From: Nonomuraea aurantiaca
GTDB lineage: Bacteria > Actinomycetota > Actinomycetes > Streptosporangiales > Streptosporangiaceae
Direction of reading: 5' to 3'
Assembly (NCBI RefSeq): GCF_020215705.1
Contig: NZ_JAIWNB010000002.1
Location: 372,001 to 436,000, forward strand
Length of the DNA: 64,000 nucleotides
Within the stretch, counting starts at the first letter, position 1. Each line of letters begins with the position of its first letter. The position numbers and the translations under genes were made by a program. Under the pieces are notes generated by a model. That model saw nothing but the letters and a program-made list of their open reading frames with translations, made no database searches and was not told the origin of the DNA. This document shows positions 17,093 through 24,175 of the stretch, one piece after another.

Positions 17093-17733
17093 TCCGGGTG
17101 CTGGTCGTGGACGACGAGGCCCTGGTCAGGTCCGGGTTGCGGATGATCCTGGAGACGGCCGACGACATCGTGGTGGTGGGCGAGGCCAGGGACGGCGAGG
17201 AGGCCGTCGGAGCGGCGGCCCGGCTCAGGCCGCACGTGGTGCTCATGGACGTACGGATGCCCGGCACCGACGGCCTGACCGCCGCCGCCCGCGTGCTGGC
17301 CGCCCCGGACCCGCCCAAGCTGATCATGCTGACCACGTTCGACCTGGACGAGTACGTCCACGAGGCACTACGGCTCGGCGCGGTCGGCTTCCTGCTCAAG
17401 GACACGCCTCCCAGAGACCTGACCGCAGCCGTCCGTACGGTGGCCGCCGGCCAGGCCATGCTCTCCCCGTCGGTCACCAGGCGACTGATCGACGCGTTCG
17501 TGGACCGGGCGCCCTCGCGGTCGGACGCGGCCCGCAGGCAGCTCGCGGCGCTCACCGGCCGCGAGGAGGACGTGATCAGAGCACTCGCCCGCGGCCTGTC
17601 GAACGCCGAGATCGGCCGCGACCTGCGCCTCTCGGAGGCGACGGTGAAGGCGCACGTGAGCCGGGTGCTGGCCAAACTCGGCCTGACCAACCGCGTCCAG
17701 GCGGCCATCCTCGTCCACGACGCCGACCTGTGA
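17089..17733 (+). CDS. NarL/LuxR-type response regulator
   Basis: A 214-residue regulator. The receiver domain carries the acidic pair in LVVDDEALVRSGL, the phospho-acceptor D54 in VVLMDVRMPGTDG, and the conserved Lys in FLLKDTPPRDL. A linker leads to a C-terminal GerE/LuxR helix-turn-helix (LTGREEDVIRALARGLSNAE, then SEATVKAHVSRVLAKLGL). It pairs with the upstream kinase through an ATGA overlap. Its targets are not known; the divergent esterase at 14620-15726 is the nearest candidate. Confidence 0.94.
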   Translation: MIRVLVVDDEALVRSGLRMILETADDIVVVGEARDGEEAVGAAARLRPHVVLMDVRMPGTDGLTAAARVLAAPDPPKLIMLTTFDLDEYVHEALRLGAVGFLLKDTPPRDLTAAVRTVAAGQAMLSPSVTRRLIDAFVDRAPSRSDAARRQLAALTGREEDVIRALARGLSNAEIGRDLRLSEATVKAHVSRVLAKLGLTNRVQAAILVHDADL

Positions 17734-17760
17734 GCTTGGCTTTCGAGTGCGCCACGAGCA

Positions 17761-17857
17761 CGGAAGCTTCTGATCGACCTCCGAGAGCGGGCAGGATCGT
17801 TCCGCTTCCTCATGCGTGATCAGGACGCCAAGGTCGCCACCGTCTTCGATGGCCGTC
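17761..17857 (+). pseudogene. relic of an IS3/IS481-type integrase core
   Basis: About 32 codons translate to RKLLIDLRERAG followed by SFRFLMRDQDAKVATVFDGR. This is the conserved rve-type transposase stretch usually seen as NLLMDL.ER...FRFLIRDRDAKFT..FD. No start, no DDE remainder and no terminal inverted repeats are visible, so it is a fragment left by a lost insertion sequence. It sits between the response regulator and the toxin-antitoxin pair. Recognition is by eye from the motif. Confidence 0.6.
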
Positions 17858-17864
17858 GGCCGGT

Positions 17865-18293
17865 TCAGGCGGCGACGATCCGGACGTGTGAATCCAGTCC
17901 TGCGAAGTCGTCGGGGTTGCGGGTCACCAGGGGGAGGTTGTTCGCTGCGGTGACCGATGCGATGAGAAGGTCGGCGAGGCGCTTGCGGGGCTGGCGGCCA
18001 AGGTTCAGGACGAGGGCGTAGATGATTCCGTAGGAGCGGGCCGCGTCGTGGTCGAAGGGGACGGGGTCGAAGGTGGATTCTGCCCATTGCAGCCTTGCTT
18101 GTCGTATGGCCCGCTCATCGAAGGTCTTGGCTGCGTGTGGACCGGCTGCTAGCTCGGCCATGGAGATGGAGCTGATGGCTGGACGAAGATCGCCGGGTCG
18201 GCGACCGAGGTTGTCGGCGATGTGCTGATCGTCGAGCTGTTCGAGGTCGATGATGGCAGAGGTGTCCAGCAGGACGTTGATCGGGTTGCTCAC
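17865..18293 (-). CDS. vapC: PIN-domain toxin (VapC-like ribonuclease)
   Basis: A 142-residue PIN protein. The conserved acidic residues are in LLDTSAIIDLEQ (first Asp), SISMAELAAG (Glu), and the late pair DHDAARSYG and RLADLLIASVTAANN, which form the Mg-binding RNase site. The C-terminus LPLVTRNPDDFAGLD is typical of VapC. It starts with a GTG at 18293 whose GTGA overlaps the stop of the upstream antitoxin gene, the usual antitoxin-then-toxin order. It likely cleaves tRNA or other RNA when the antitoxin is degraded; the exact target is unknown. Confidence 0.88.
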   Translation of the reverse strand: MSNPINVLLDTSAIIDLEQLDDQHIADNLGRRPGDLRPAISSISMAELAAGPHAAKTFDERAIRQARLQWAESTFDPVPFDHDAARSYGIIYALVLNLGRQPRKRLADLLIASVTAANNLPLVTRNPDDFAGLDSHVRIVAA

Positions 18294-18526
18294 CGATCGT
18301 CACCGAGCAGGGTGTTCTGGTCGAGCACTGCGTCGACGTCGTTACGGAACTCGGCGTGGTCGATGTGTGGCAGGCGCTGGGCGGTGCGCTTGGCTTCGTT
18401 CCACGGCACGAAGGTCCGTCGACCTGTGACCAGCCGGAGCGCATGGGCACGGACCTCGACGAGTTGGTCGGGGGTCAGTTGCTCGACGAGGTGATGTACG
18501 TCGTCGTAGTCATGGGCGGCGGTCAC
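18290..18526 (-). CDS. probable antitoxin partner of the PIN toxin
   Basis: A small acidic protein of about 78 residues (DYDDVHHLVEQLTPDQLVEV, then RAHALRLVTGRRTFVPWNEA). It does not show a clear ribbon-helix-helix or AbrB motif by eye, but it directly precedes and overlaps the PIN toxin gene by four bases (GTGA). The Leu/Val-rich helix followed by a Trp-containing tail resembles other short actinobacterial PIN partners. The start is taken as the GTG at 18526; the frame extends to a TTG at 18595, so a longer N-terminus is possible. Confidence 0.65.
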   Translation of the reverse strand: MTAAHDYDDVHHLVEQLTPDQLVEVRAHALRLVTGRRTFVPWNEAKRTAQRLPHIDHAEFRNDVDAVLDQNTLLGDDR

Positions 18527-18848
18527 GTCTTCGAGTCTACGCTCGATTGTTATCTCAGCAGGTGGAAGTGCTTGAACGGCTAGGGATCCGTTCAACGGCG
18601 CTGGTCAGGGCCTTGGCACTCGTGCGTACCTGCGTTCCGTGCAAGGGCGCACGATTCTCCAGAACGCAGGGACCGGCTGCGCCCGTGCGGCCACCTGCTT
18701 CCCTGACTGGACCGAGTATCACGTTGGGCTAGGGGCCATCCACCGCGGCTGGAGAACCGTGCTCGACGATTTCGGGGGTGATCTCTCTGGGACCGCCATC
18801 GTCGTTGACGACGCCGACCTCTCAGACACGATGTCGGCGAAGCAGCTG
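18527..18848. other. intergenic region with no recognised gene
   Basis: This 322-base stretch separates the antitoxin start from the end of the quinone oxidoreductase gene. It should contain the toxin-antitoxin promoter at its left end. Short open frames exist, but none has a recognisable motif together with a credible ribosome site. I see no RNA gene or clear repeat in it. Confidence 0.5.
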
Positions 18849-19847
18849 CTATTTCGTGCTCGTGGAGACCACTCGTGCCACGTACTTGCCCCGGCCGCGG
18901 CCATCGGCCAGCAGTTGGTGCACCGCAGGCACATCGGAGAGGGAATCCACCTCGGTGACGTCGACATCGAGCCGACCGGCGGCGATCAGGTCCAGGACGC
19001 GGCGCAGGGCCGCGGTGACGCGCTCCGGTGCCGAGGCGCTCAGGCTGGTGATGCTGAAACCGCCGATCGAGACGTTGCCGCCGATCAGCCTCCCCGCGGG
19101 CGGGAGAGGAGCGGGCTGGCCGCCGCCGGCGTTGCCGAACAGTACGATCCGCCCGCCGGGCGCCGTAACCGCCAGATCGACGTCGAGCATGCTGGTGCCC
19201 AGCGGGTCCAGCACGACGTCGACGCCGCTCCCGCCGGTGGCGGTCCGTACCGCCTCGGCCAGATCATCACCACGAGCGAACGCGGCGTCATAGCCGCTCT
19301 TCCGAGCCGAGGCGATCTTGTCCGTACGGCCGACGGTCCCGATGCGCAGTCCGCCACCTAACTCGGGCACCAACTGCGCCAGCGCGCTGCCCACGCCACC
19401 GCCGGCCGAATGCACCAGCACGTTCTCGCCCGGGCCGAGCCGAGCCGCGTCGGTCAGCAGTAGCAGGGCGGTCGAGAAGACCATCGGGGCGCCTGCCGCG
19501 GTCGCGAGCGAGATCCCGTCCGGTACCGCGACGGTCAGCGGCGCTCGCGCGAGTGCGACTTCGGCCAGGCCGCCTCCTTGCGTGAACGCGGCCACCCGCT
19601 GTCCGATTTCGAGATCAACACCCGGGCCGACCGCTCGTACGAGGCCGGACACCTCCAGGCCGGGCACGTACGGCCAGGCGGAGGCGTATCCAGGGTCACC
19701 GCGGCGGGCCATCACGTCCATGAAGTTGACCCCGGCGTATGCGACATCGATCGTCACTTCGCCTGTCCCCGGACGGGGTTCGTCGATCGTCTGGACAGCC
19801 GTACGGTCCGATCCCTGTGAGGGTGCGGTCATCACCAAAGCGCGCAT
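18849..19847 (-). CDS. NADPH:quinone oxidoreductase-like MDR protein
   Basis: A 332-residue zinc-independent medium-chain dehydrogenase/reductase. The N-terminal GroES-like part has VAYAGVNFMDVMARRGDPG and PYVPGLEVSGLVRAVGPGVD; the Rossmann part has the NADPH loop HSAGGGVGSALAQL and later DVVLDPLGTS and GGRIVLFGNAGG. No structural-zinc cysteine cluster is present, matching the quinone-reductase subgroup. The ATG at 19847 has AAGGAG seven bases upstream, which fixes the start. It is divergent from a small ArsR-type regulator, and repeated elements between them suggest control by that regulator. Confidence 0.9.
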   Translation of the reverse strand: MRALVMTAPSQGSDRTAVQTIDEPRPGTGEVTIDVAYAGVNFMDVMARRGDPGYASAWPYVPGLEVSGLVRAVGPGVDLEIGQRVAAFTQGGGLAEVALARAPLTVAVPDGISLATAAGAPMVFSTALLLLTDAARLGPGENVLVHSAGGGVGSALAQLVPELGGGLRIGTVGRTDKIASARKSGYDAAFARGDDLAEAVRTATGGSGVDVVLDPLGTSMLDVDLAVTAPGGRIVLFGNAGGGQPAPLPPAGRLIGGNVSIGGFSITSLSASAPERVTAALRRVLDLIAAGRLDVDVTEVDSLSDVPAVHQLLADGRGRGKYVARVVSTSTK

Positions 19848-19862
19848 CCGAGGCTCCTTGTT

Positions 19863-19918
19863 CGATGTTCGTCGTACAACGAAAGTCGTATCATGGTTGT
19901 ACGATGTTCGTCGAACAA
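19863..19918. promoter_or_regulatory. direct-repeat operator in the QOR/ArsR divergent promoter
   Basis: CGATGTTCGTCG followed by T or A and then ACAA occurs twice (19863-19879 and 19902-19918), 39 bases apart. The first copy overlaps an imperfect palindrome, TTCGTCGTACAACGAA. These are likely binding sites for the ArsR-family protein encoded at 19929. Confidence 0.6.
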
Positions 19919-19928
19919 GAGGAGCGAG

Positions 19929-20276
19929 ATGCCCAGATCTCACGGCCGCCGCGCGGCACTGGTTCACCCGGACGCCGGCGCCATTGACGTGCTGGATGTT
20001 CTGCACGCCCTCGCCGATCCCACCCGCATGACCATCGTGCGGACCCTGCGCGCCGATCCCGAGCGAGCCTGCGGCACCTTCCCGGTCGACGTCGCGCCTT
20101 CCACGCTCACCCACCACTTCCGGGTGCTACGCGATGCCGGCGTCATCCGCCAGCGCGAGGACGGCAACCGCCGCTGGACCACACTCCGCCTCGAAGATCT
20201 CGACGCCCGCTTCCCCAGCCTCCTGGACACCATCGTCTCGGCATATGACCGTCAGGCTGACTCGGCCAATACCTGA
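19929..20276 (+). CDS. ArsR-family winged-helix regulator
   Basis: A 115-residue DNA-binding protein with the ArsR fold: IDVLDVLHALADPTRMTIVR is the opening helix pair and APSTLTHHFRVLRDAGVIRQ the recognition helix with the typical T/S-HH-L pattern, followed by the wing REDGNRRWTTLRLEDLD. No CxC metal motif is present in the recognition helix, so it is probably not a metal sensor and may respond to redox or a small molecule. AGGAG precedes the ATG at 19929. It is divergent from the quinone oxidoreductase gene, its likely target. Confidence 0.9.
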   Translation: MPRSHGRRAALVHPDAGAIDVLDVLHALADPTRMTIVRTLRADPERACGTFPVDVAPSTLTHHFRVLRDAGVIRQREDGNRRWTTLRLEDLDARFPSLLDTIVSAYDRQADSANT

Positions 20277-20286
20277 CACCAGCAGA

Positions 20287-20826
20287 TCATTCCGTCGGCG
20301 GTGACTCGGTCGGAAAGAAGATCGTGCTCAGCAGGTGGTGGCTGCGGTCCGGTGCGGGTTCGTTCCGTAGCCGGGGCATGATGACGCCCACCATCTCGCT
20401 GATCATTTCGCGGAGTTCGTCCTGGTTGAGCCAGAGCGGGAACTGCCGGTAGGACACCGAGTCCGCGGTCGGGTCGGCGTTCTCCCGGTCGAGGTAGGCG
20501 TTGAACTCGGCGAGCAGGGCCGCCATGGCCGCGGCGAAGCCGTGCCGGTGGTCTTCCAGGGACATCGACGCGGCCGCGTCCCGGTCGATCACCGCCCGCG
20601 TCCGGCGTAGCCGGTAGTGGCGTTCGACGGCGCCGTGCACCCGCTGCTCGACCTCCACCTCCAGCACTCCCGCCTCGGCCAGCAGTCCCACGTGCCGATA
20701 CACGGTGGTCTTGGGGACGTCGGGCAGCCGAGCGCACAGGTCGGAGGTGGTGCGGGTCAGCCCGCCGGACATGGCGTGCACGATGCGCAGCCGTACCGGG
20801 TGCAGGAGCAGGTCAAGCGTGTCCAT
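20287..20826 (-). CDS. helix-turn-helix regulator (ArsR-like, HTH_20 type)
   Basis: A 179-residue regulator starting MDTLDLLLHPVRLRIVHAMS, the usual first helices of this winged-helix group. The recognition helix is DVPKTTVYRHVGLLAEAGVL and the wing is EVEQRVHGAVERHYRL. The C-terminal part (SMSLEDHRHGFAAAMAALLA and the WLNQDELREMISEMVGVIMP region) is an alpha-helical effector or dimer domain. The ATG at 20826 is chosen because the HTH begins there. It is divergent from an alpha/beta hydrolase, with a 16-base palindrome between, and is probably its repressor. Confidence 0.85.
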   Translation of the reverse strand: MDTLDLLLHPVRLRIVHAMSGGLTRTTSDLCARLPDVPKTTVYRHVGLLAEAGVLEVEVEQRVHGAVERHYRLRRTRAVIDRDAAASMSLEDHRHGFAAAMAALLAEFNAYLDRENADPTADSVSYRQFPLWLNQDELREMISEMVGVIMPRLRNEPAPDRSHHLLSTIFFPTESPPTE

Positions 20827-20853
20827 CTGGGTACGATCCCATATCTGGTATTG

Positions 20854-20869
20854 TTCCCAAACTTGGGAA
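20854..20869. promoter_or_regulatory. palindromic operator between HTH regulator and hydrolase
   Basis: TTCCCAAACTTGGGAA is an inverted repeat with only the central pair unmatched. It lies 28 bases from the regulator start and 30 bases from the hydrolase start, well placed to control both. Confidence 0.6.
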
Positions 20870-20898
20870 AGCAATGCGGTGACAGGAGGGGTTCAGCG

Positions 20899-21801
20899 AT
20901 GGAGGACCAATTGACGCTTCCACTGGGGCGGTTCTACGAGGTGGGAGGCCGGCGGTTGCCGCTGCACCGATCGGGCGACGGGAGTCCGGCGGTGGTGTTC
21001 CTGCCCGGGGCCGGATCGTCCGGCATGGACTTCCTGAACGTCCAGGAGAGAGCCGCCGAACTCACCACCAGCGTGCTCTACGACCGTGCCGGGACGGGGT
21101 GGAGCGACCGGGTCGAGCTGCCGCGCACCTCCATCGAGGTCACCGACGAGCTGCGCGAGCTGCTGCAGGTCGCCGGCGTGCCCGCGCCGTACCTGCTGGT
21201 CGGCCATTCTCTCGGCGGCCTGTACGCCCGCCACTACGCGCAGCGCTTCCCCGGCGAGGTGTCGGGTCTGGTCCTGGTCGAACCCGAACATGAGGACTAC
21301 GACGCCCACATGCCCCCGAAACTGGTCGAGACCTGGGCCGAATGGGACGCCGACCAGGAGATTCCCGACGAGCTGCCCGACGAGGTCATCCAGTTCTACC
21401 GCGGCCTGTTCACGCAGGTGCTGGCCGACTGGCCGGCGGCCACCCGCGAACTGCTCGTCGAACGCCATGTCAGCCCGGAATGGATAGGGATCGGCGCCCA
21501 GGAGGCGGCCAACCGCTACCAGCTCCACGACGAGGTACGCGGGGCGGGACGGCTGCCCGACGTGCCGCTGATCGTGCTCACCGCCACGGGCATCGACGCC
21601 TTCAAGGAAGCGGTGTCCCAAGGCACCCCCGAATCGCTGCTCCGCGAGGAGATCGACGGCAAGCGGCGACTCTATGACGCGCTGGCCGCATCGGTTTCGC
21701 GCGGCGAGAACCGCCTGGTCGACGGCGTCGGCCACGCCTCCATCATCTTCCGCCGCCCCGACGCCGTCTTCCAGGCGATCCACGACCTCCTCGACAGGTG
21801 A
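20899..21801 (+). CDS. alpha/beta hydrolase
   Basis: A 300-residue hydrolase. The nucleophile elbow is LLVGHSLGGLYARHYAQRFP with Ser; an HG-like loop is FLPGAGSSGMDF, strand 4 is YDRAGTGWSDRVELPRT, and the catalytic His is near VDGVGHASIIF. AGGAGG precedes the ATG at 20899. It is divergent from an HTH regulator and followed 25 bases later by the MazG-like gene on the same strand. The substrate is unknown; the family is diverse (esterases, haloperoxidase-like enzymes, proline iminopeptidase-like enzymes). Confidence 0.88.
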   Translation: MEDQLTLPLGRFYEVGGRRLPLHRSGDGSPAVVFLPGAGSSGMDFLNVQERAAELTTSVLYDRAGTGWSDRVELPRTSIEVTDELRELLQVAGVPAPYLLVGHSLGGLYARHYAQRFPGEVSGLVLVEPEHEDYDAHMPPKLVETWAEWDADQEIPDELPDEVIQFYRGLFTQVLADWPAATRELLVERHVSPEWIGIGAQEAANRYQLHDEVRGAGRLPDVPLIVLTATGIDAFKEAVSQGTPESLLREEIDGKRRLYDALAASVSRGENRLVDGVGHASIIFRRPDAVFQAIHDLLDR

Positions 21802-21826
21802 CGGGCGGGCGCTAAGGTCGTCAGGC

Positions 21827-22195
21827 GTGACGAACGAGTTGGAGCCACTCGCCGAACGGCAGCGGGAGTTCGCGCGTGCGCGGGACTGGGAGCAGTTCCA
21901 CACGCCGAAGAACCTCGCCATGGCGCTGGCAGGGGAAGCCGGGGAACTGCTGGCGGAGTTCCAATGGCTCACCCCCGACGAGTCGGCCGACCTCGACCCC
22001 GAGGCGCTCGCCCGGGTCCGCTCGGAGCTCGCCGACGTGACGCTCTATCTGGTACGGCTGGCGGACGTGCTCGGGGTCGACCTGGTGGCGGCCGCCAACG
22101 CCAAGCTCGACGAGGGCGAGCAGCGCTATGACGCCGACCTCTACCGCGGCTCCGCCAGAAAGGCCCCACCCCTCAACCGGCCGCCCAGCGCCTGA
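21827..22195 (+). CDS. MazG-like nucleotide pyrophosphohydrolase
   Basis: A 122-residue all-alpha NTP pyrophosphohydrolase. The metal-binding helices are visible as LAGEAGELLAEFQWL (ExxE) and RSELADVTLYLVRLADVLGV (ExxD), the pattern of the RS21-C6/DCTPP1-type MazG family that hydrolyses dCTP-like or modified nucleotides to the monophosphate. WEQFHTPKNLAMAL is the conserved N-terminal segment. It starts with GTG at 21827, soon after the hydrolase gene. It probably serves in nucleotide-pool cleaning. Confidence 0.9.
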   Translation: MTNELEPLAERQREFARARDWEQFHTPKNLAMALAGEAGELLAEFQWLTPDESADLDPEALARVRSELADVTLYLVRLADVLGVDLVAAANAKLDEGEQRYDADLYRGSARKAPPLNRPPSA

Positions 22196-22282
22196 CCCCG
22201 GGAGCGCCCGCTCAGTGCCTGTCGGCCGTCGCAGGGTGCGGGCGTGCACGACCGCCGCCCGCGACTCCCTCAGTAGTAATGA

Positions 22283-22510
22283 CGCATCAGCGCGGAGCCC
22301 GGCGGCCAAGCCGGACCCCTCGACACGCTGACCCCTCAGGAGCTACAGGTCGTCCGGCTGGCCGCGACGGGCGTCACGAACCGGCAGATCGCCGCCCAGC
22401 TCTTCCTCAGCCCGCGGACGGTGGGGTTCCACCTGTACAAGGCGTACCCGAAGCTGGGCGTCTCCTCGCGCACGGACCTGGCCGGGATCGACCTGGGCTG
22501 GCCCGCCTGA
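22283..22510 (+). pseudogene. C-terminal remnant of a LuxR-family regulator
   Basis: The frame has no start and reads LDTLTPQELQVVRLAATG then TNRQIAAQLFLSPRTVGFHL and YKAYPKLGVSSRTDLAGI before a stop. This is the GerE-type HTH that ends large LAL or LuxR-type regulators. The ATP-binding and remaining parts are absent and a stop lies just upstream, so it is a degraded gene end. It lies beside the DHA2 exporter gene and may once have regulated it. Confidence 0.75.
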
Positions 22511-22543
22511 CCGGTAAACACTGGAAACACCGGAGACACCAGA

Positions 22544-22575
22544 ACACCGGACCGGCTGCCGAGCCGATCCGGTGT
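22544..22575 (-). terminator. hairpin terminator after the DHA2 exporter gene
   Basis: ACACCGGACCGGCT pairs with AGCCGATCCGGTGT (14 bases, one mismatch) around a four-base GCCG loop. It lies 17 bases downstream of the exporter stop codon on the minus strand. No strong T-tract follows, as is common in high-GC actinomycetes. Confidence 0.65.
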
Positions 22576-22592
22576 CTCACGGGATGCGGACG

Positions 22593-24116
22593 TCATGCGG
22601 TGACCGGCACCTCTGCCGGGGCCTCGGACGCCTGCGCGGCACGGTCGTGGTGGCGGAGCACGGCGATCGTGACGGCGGCGAGGACCAGGAAGACCACCAC
22701 GCCGACCGCCGCGACCGCGTTGAGCCCGGTGGTGAAGGCGTCCCTGGCGACCTCCAGTACGCCCGGCACATCCTTGGCGACCGTCACCGCGGCGGTGATG
22801 CTCTCGCGGGCACCCTCCACCGGCAGCGTGTCCGGCAACTGGCCGCGGTAGACGGCGGTCCCGAGGCTGCCCAGCACGGCCACGCCCACGGCCACCCCGA
22901 ATTCGCCGGAGGTCTCGCCGAGCGCCGCCGCCGAACCGGCCTTCTCCACCGGGGCGGCCGTCATGATCAGGCCGTTGCCCGCCCCCATCGGCACCGCGAT
23001 CCCGGCCGAGGCGAGGATCAGGCCGGCCACGACCAGCCACGTACCGCCGACGCTGGGCACCTGGGTGTGCACGAACAGCCCCACGGCGCCGACCACCAGC
23101 CCGGCCGCCATCGCGTACGCCGTCCCGAACCGGCGGGCGAGGGCCGGGGCGAGCGTCAGCGCGGCGATCATCACGATGTTCTGCGGCACCAGCCACAGCC
23201 CGGCGCTCAGGGGCGACAGCCCGGCGACCGTCTGCAGGTACGTCGTGCACATCAGCGTGGTGCCCGCCATGACCACGCCGCCGAGCAGCATGATCCCGAG
23301 GGTGGCGGCGAACGCGCGGTTGCCGAACAGGCGCAGGTCGAGCAGCGGGCCGGCCAGGCGGCGCTGGCGGCGGACGAACACCACGCCGACGGCCACCCCG
23401 ATCACGACCGCGGCGACGGCCGGCGGGTTGACGCCGTTCCTTGCGACGTCCTTGAGCCCGTAGATGACCGGCAGGATGGCGGTCAGCGACAGCGCGACGC
23501 TGGCCGGGTCGAGCCGCCCGGCGGCCGGGTCGCGGTACTCGGGCAGCAGCGCCCGCCCGGTCGCCAGCACCAGCACCATGAACGGCACGCCGAGCAGGAA
23601 CGCCGAGCCCCACCAGAAGTGCTCCAGCAGCAGGCCGCCCACCAGGGGACCGAGCGCCATGCCGACCATGAAGCAGCTGAACCAGATCCCGATCGCGGCG
23701 CCCATCTGCTTCGGATCCCGGAACATGTTGCGCAGCAGCGCCATCGACGACGGCATCAGGGTGGCTCCCGCGACGCCCAGCAGGGCACGGGTGGCGATGA
23801 GCATCTCGGCGCTGACCGAGAAGGCGGCCAGGACGGACGCGGCGCCGAAGCAGGCGGCGCCGATCATCAGGAGCCGGCGGCGGCCGATCCTGTCGCCCAG
23901 CGTTCCCATCGTGACCAGGAACCCCGCCAGCATGAACGAATAGATGTCCAGGATCCACAGCTGCTGCGGCGCGCTCGCGCCCAGGTCGGCGCTCAGCCGT
24001 GGCAGCGCCAGGTAGAGGACGCTCCCGTCAAGGGAGAGAAGCAGGGCCACCGAGGCCAGGACGCCCAGCCCGAGCCATTCCCGTCGTCCGGCGAGGTTGT
24101 TCATCGTGTTCTCCAT
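22593..24116 (-). CDS. DHA2-family MFS drug exporter
   Basis: A 507-residue transporter with about 14 predicted membrane helices. The DHA2 hallmarks are VALLLSLDGSVLYLALPRLS (motif D1-like), the loop MGTLGDRIGRRRLLMIG (motif A) and RALLGVAGATLMPSSMALLR (motif B/C). Such EmrB/QacA-type pumps export drugs and dyes by proton antiport. It starts at 24116 and is divergent from a large BTAD regulator across 59 bases, suggesting that regulator controls it. A hairpin follows its stop. Confidence 0.92.
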   Translation of the reverse strand: MENTMNNLAGRREWLGLGVLASVALLLSLDGSVLYLALPRLSADLGASAPQQLWILDIYSFMLAGFLVTMGTLGDRIGRRRLLMIGAACFGAASVLAAFSVSAEMLIATRALLGVAGATLMPSSMALLRNMFRDPKQMGAAIGIWFSCFMVGMALGPLVGGLLLEHFWWGSAFLLGVPFMVLVLATGRALLPEYRDPAAGRLDPASVALSLTAILPVIYGLKDVARNGVNPPAVAAVVIGVAVGVVFVRRQRRLAGPLLDLRLFGNRAFAATLGIMLLGGVVMAGTTLMCTTYLQTVAGLSPLSAGLWLVPQNIVMIAALTLAPALARRFGTAYAMAAGLVVGAVGLFVHTQVPSVGGTWLVVAGLILASAGIAVPMGAGNGLIMTAAPVEKAGSAAALGETSGEFGVAVGVAVLGSLGTAVYRGQLPDTLPVEGARESITAAVTVAKDVPGVLEVARDAFTTGLNAVAAVGVVVFLVLAAVTIAVLRHHDRAAQASEAPAEVPVTA

Positions 24117-24175
24117 GCCTCCACGGTGCTGGAGCGGCCTTCAGATCCACTTCTCGTCCGCTTAAGGTGGCCCTT

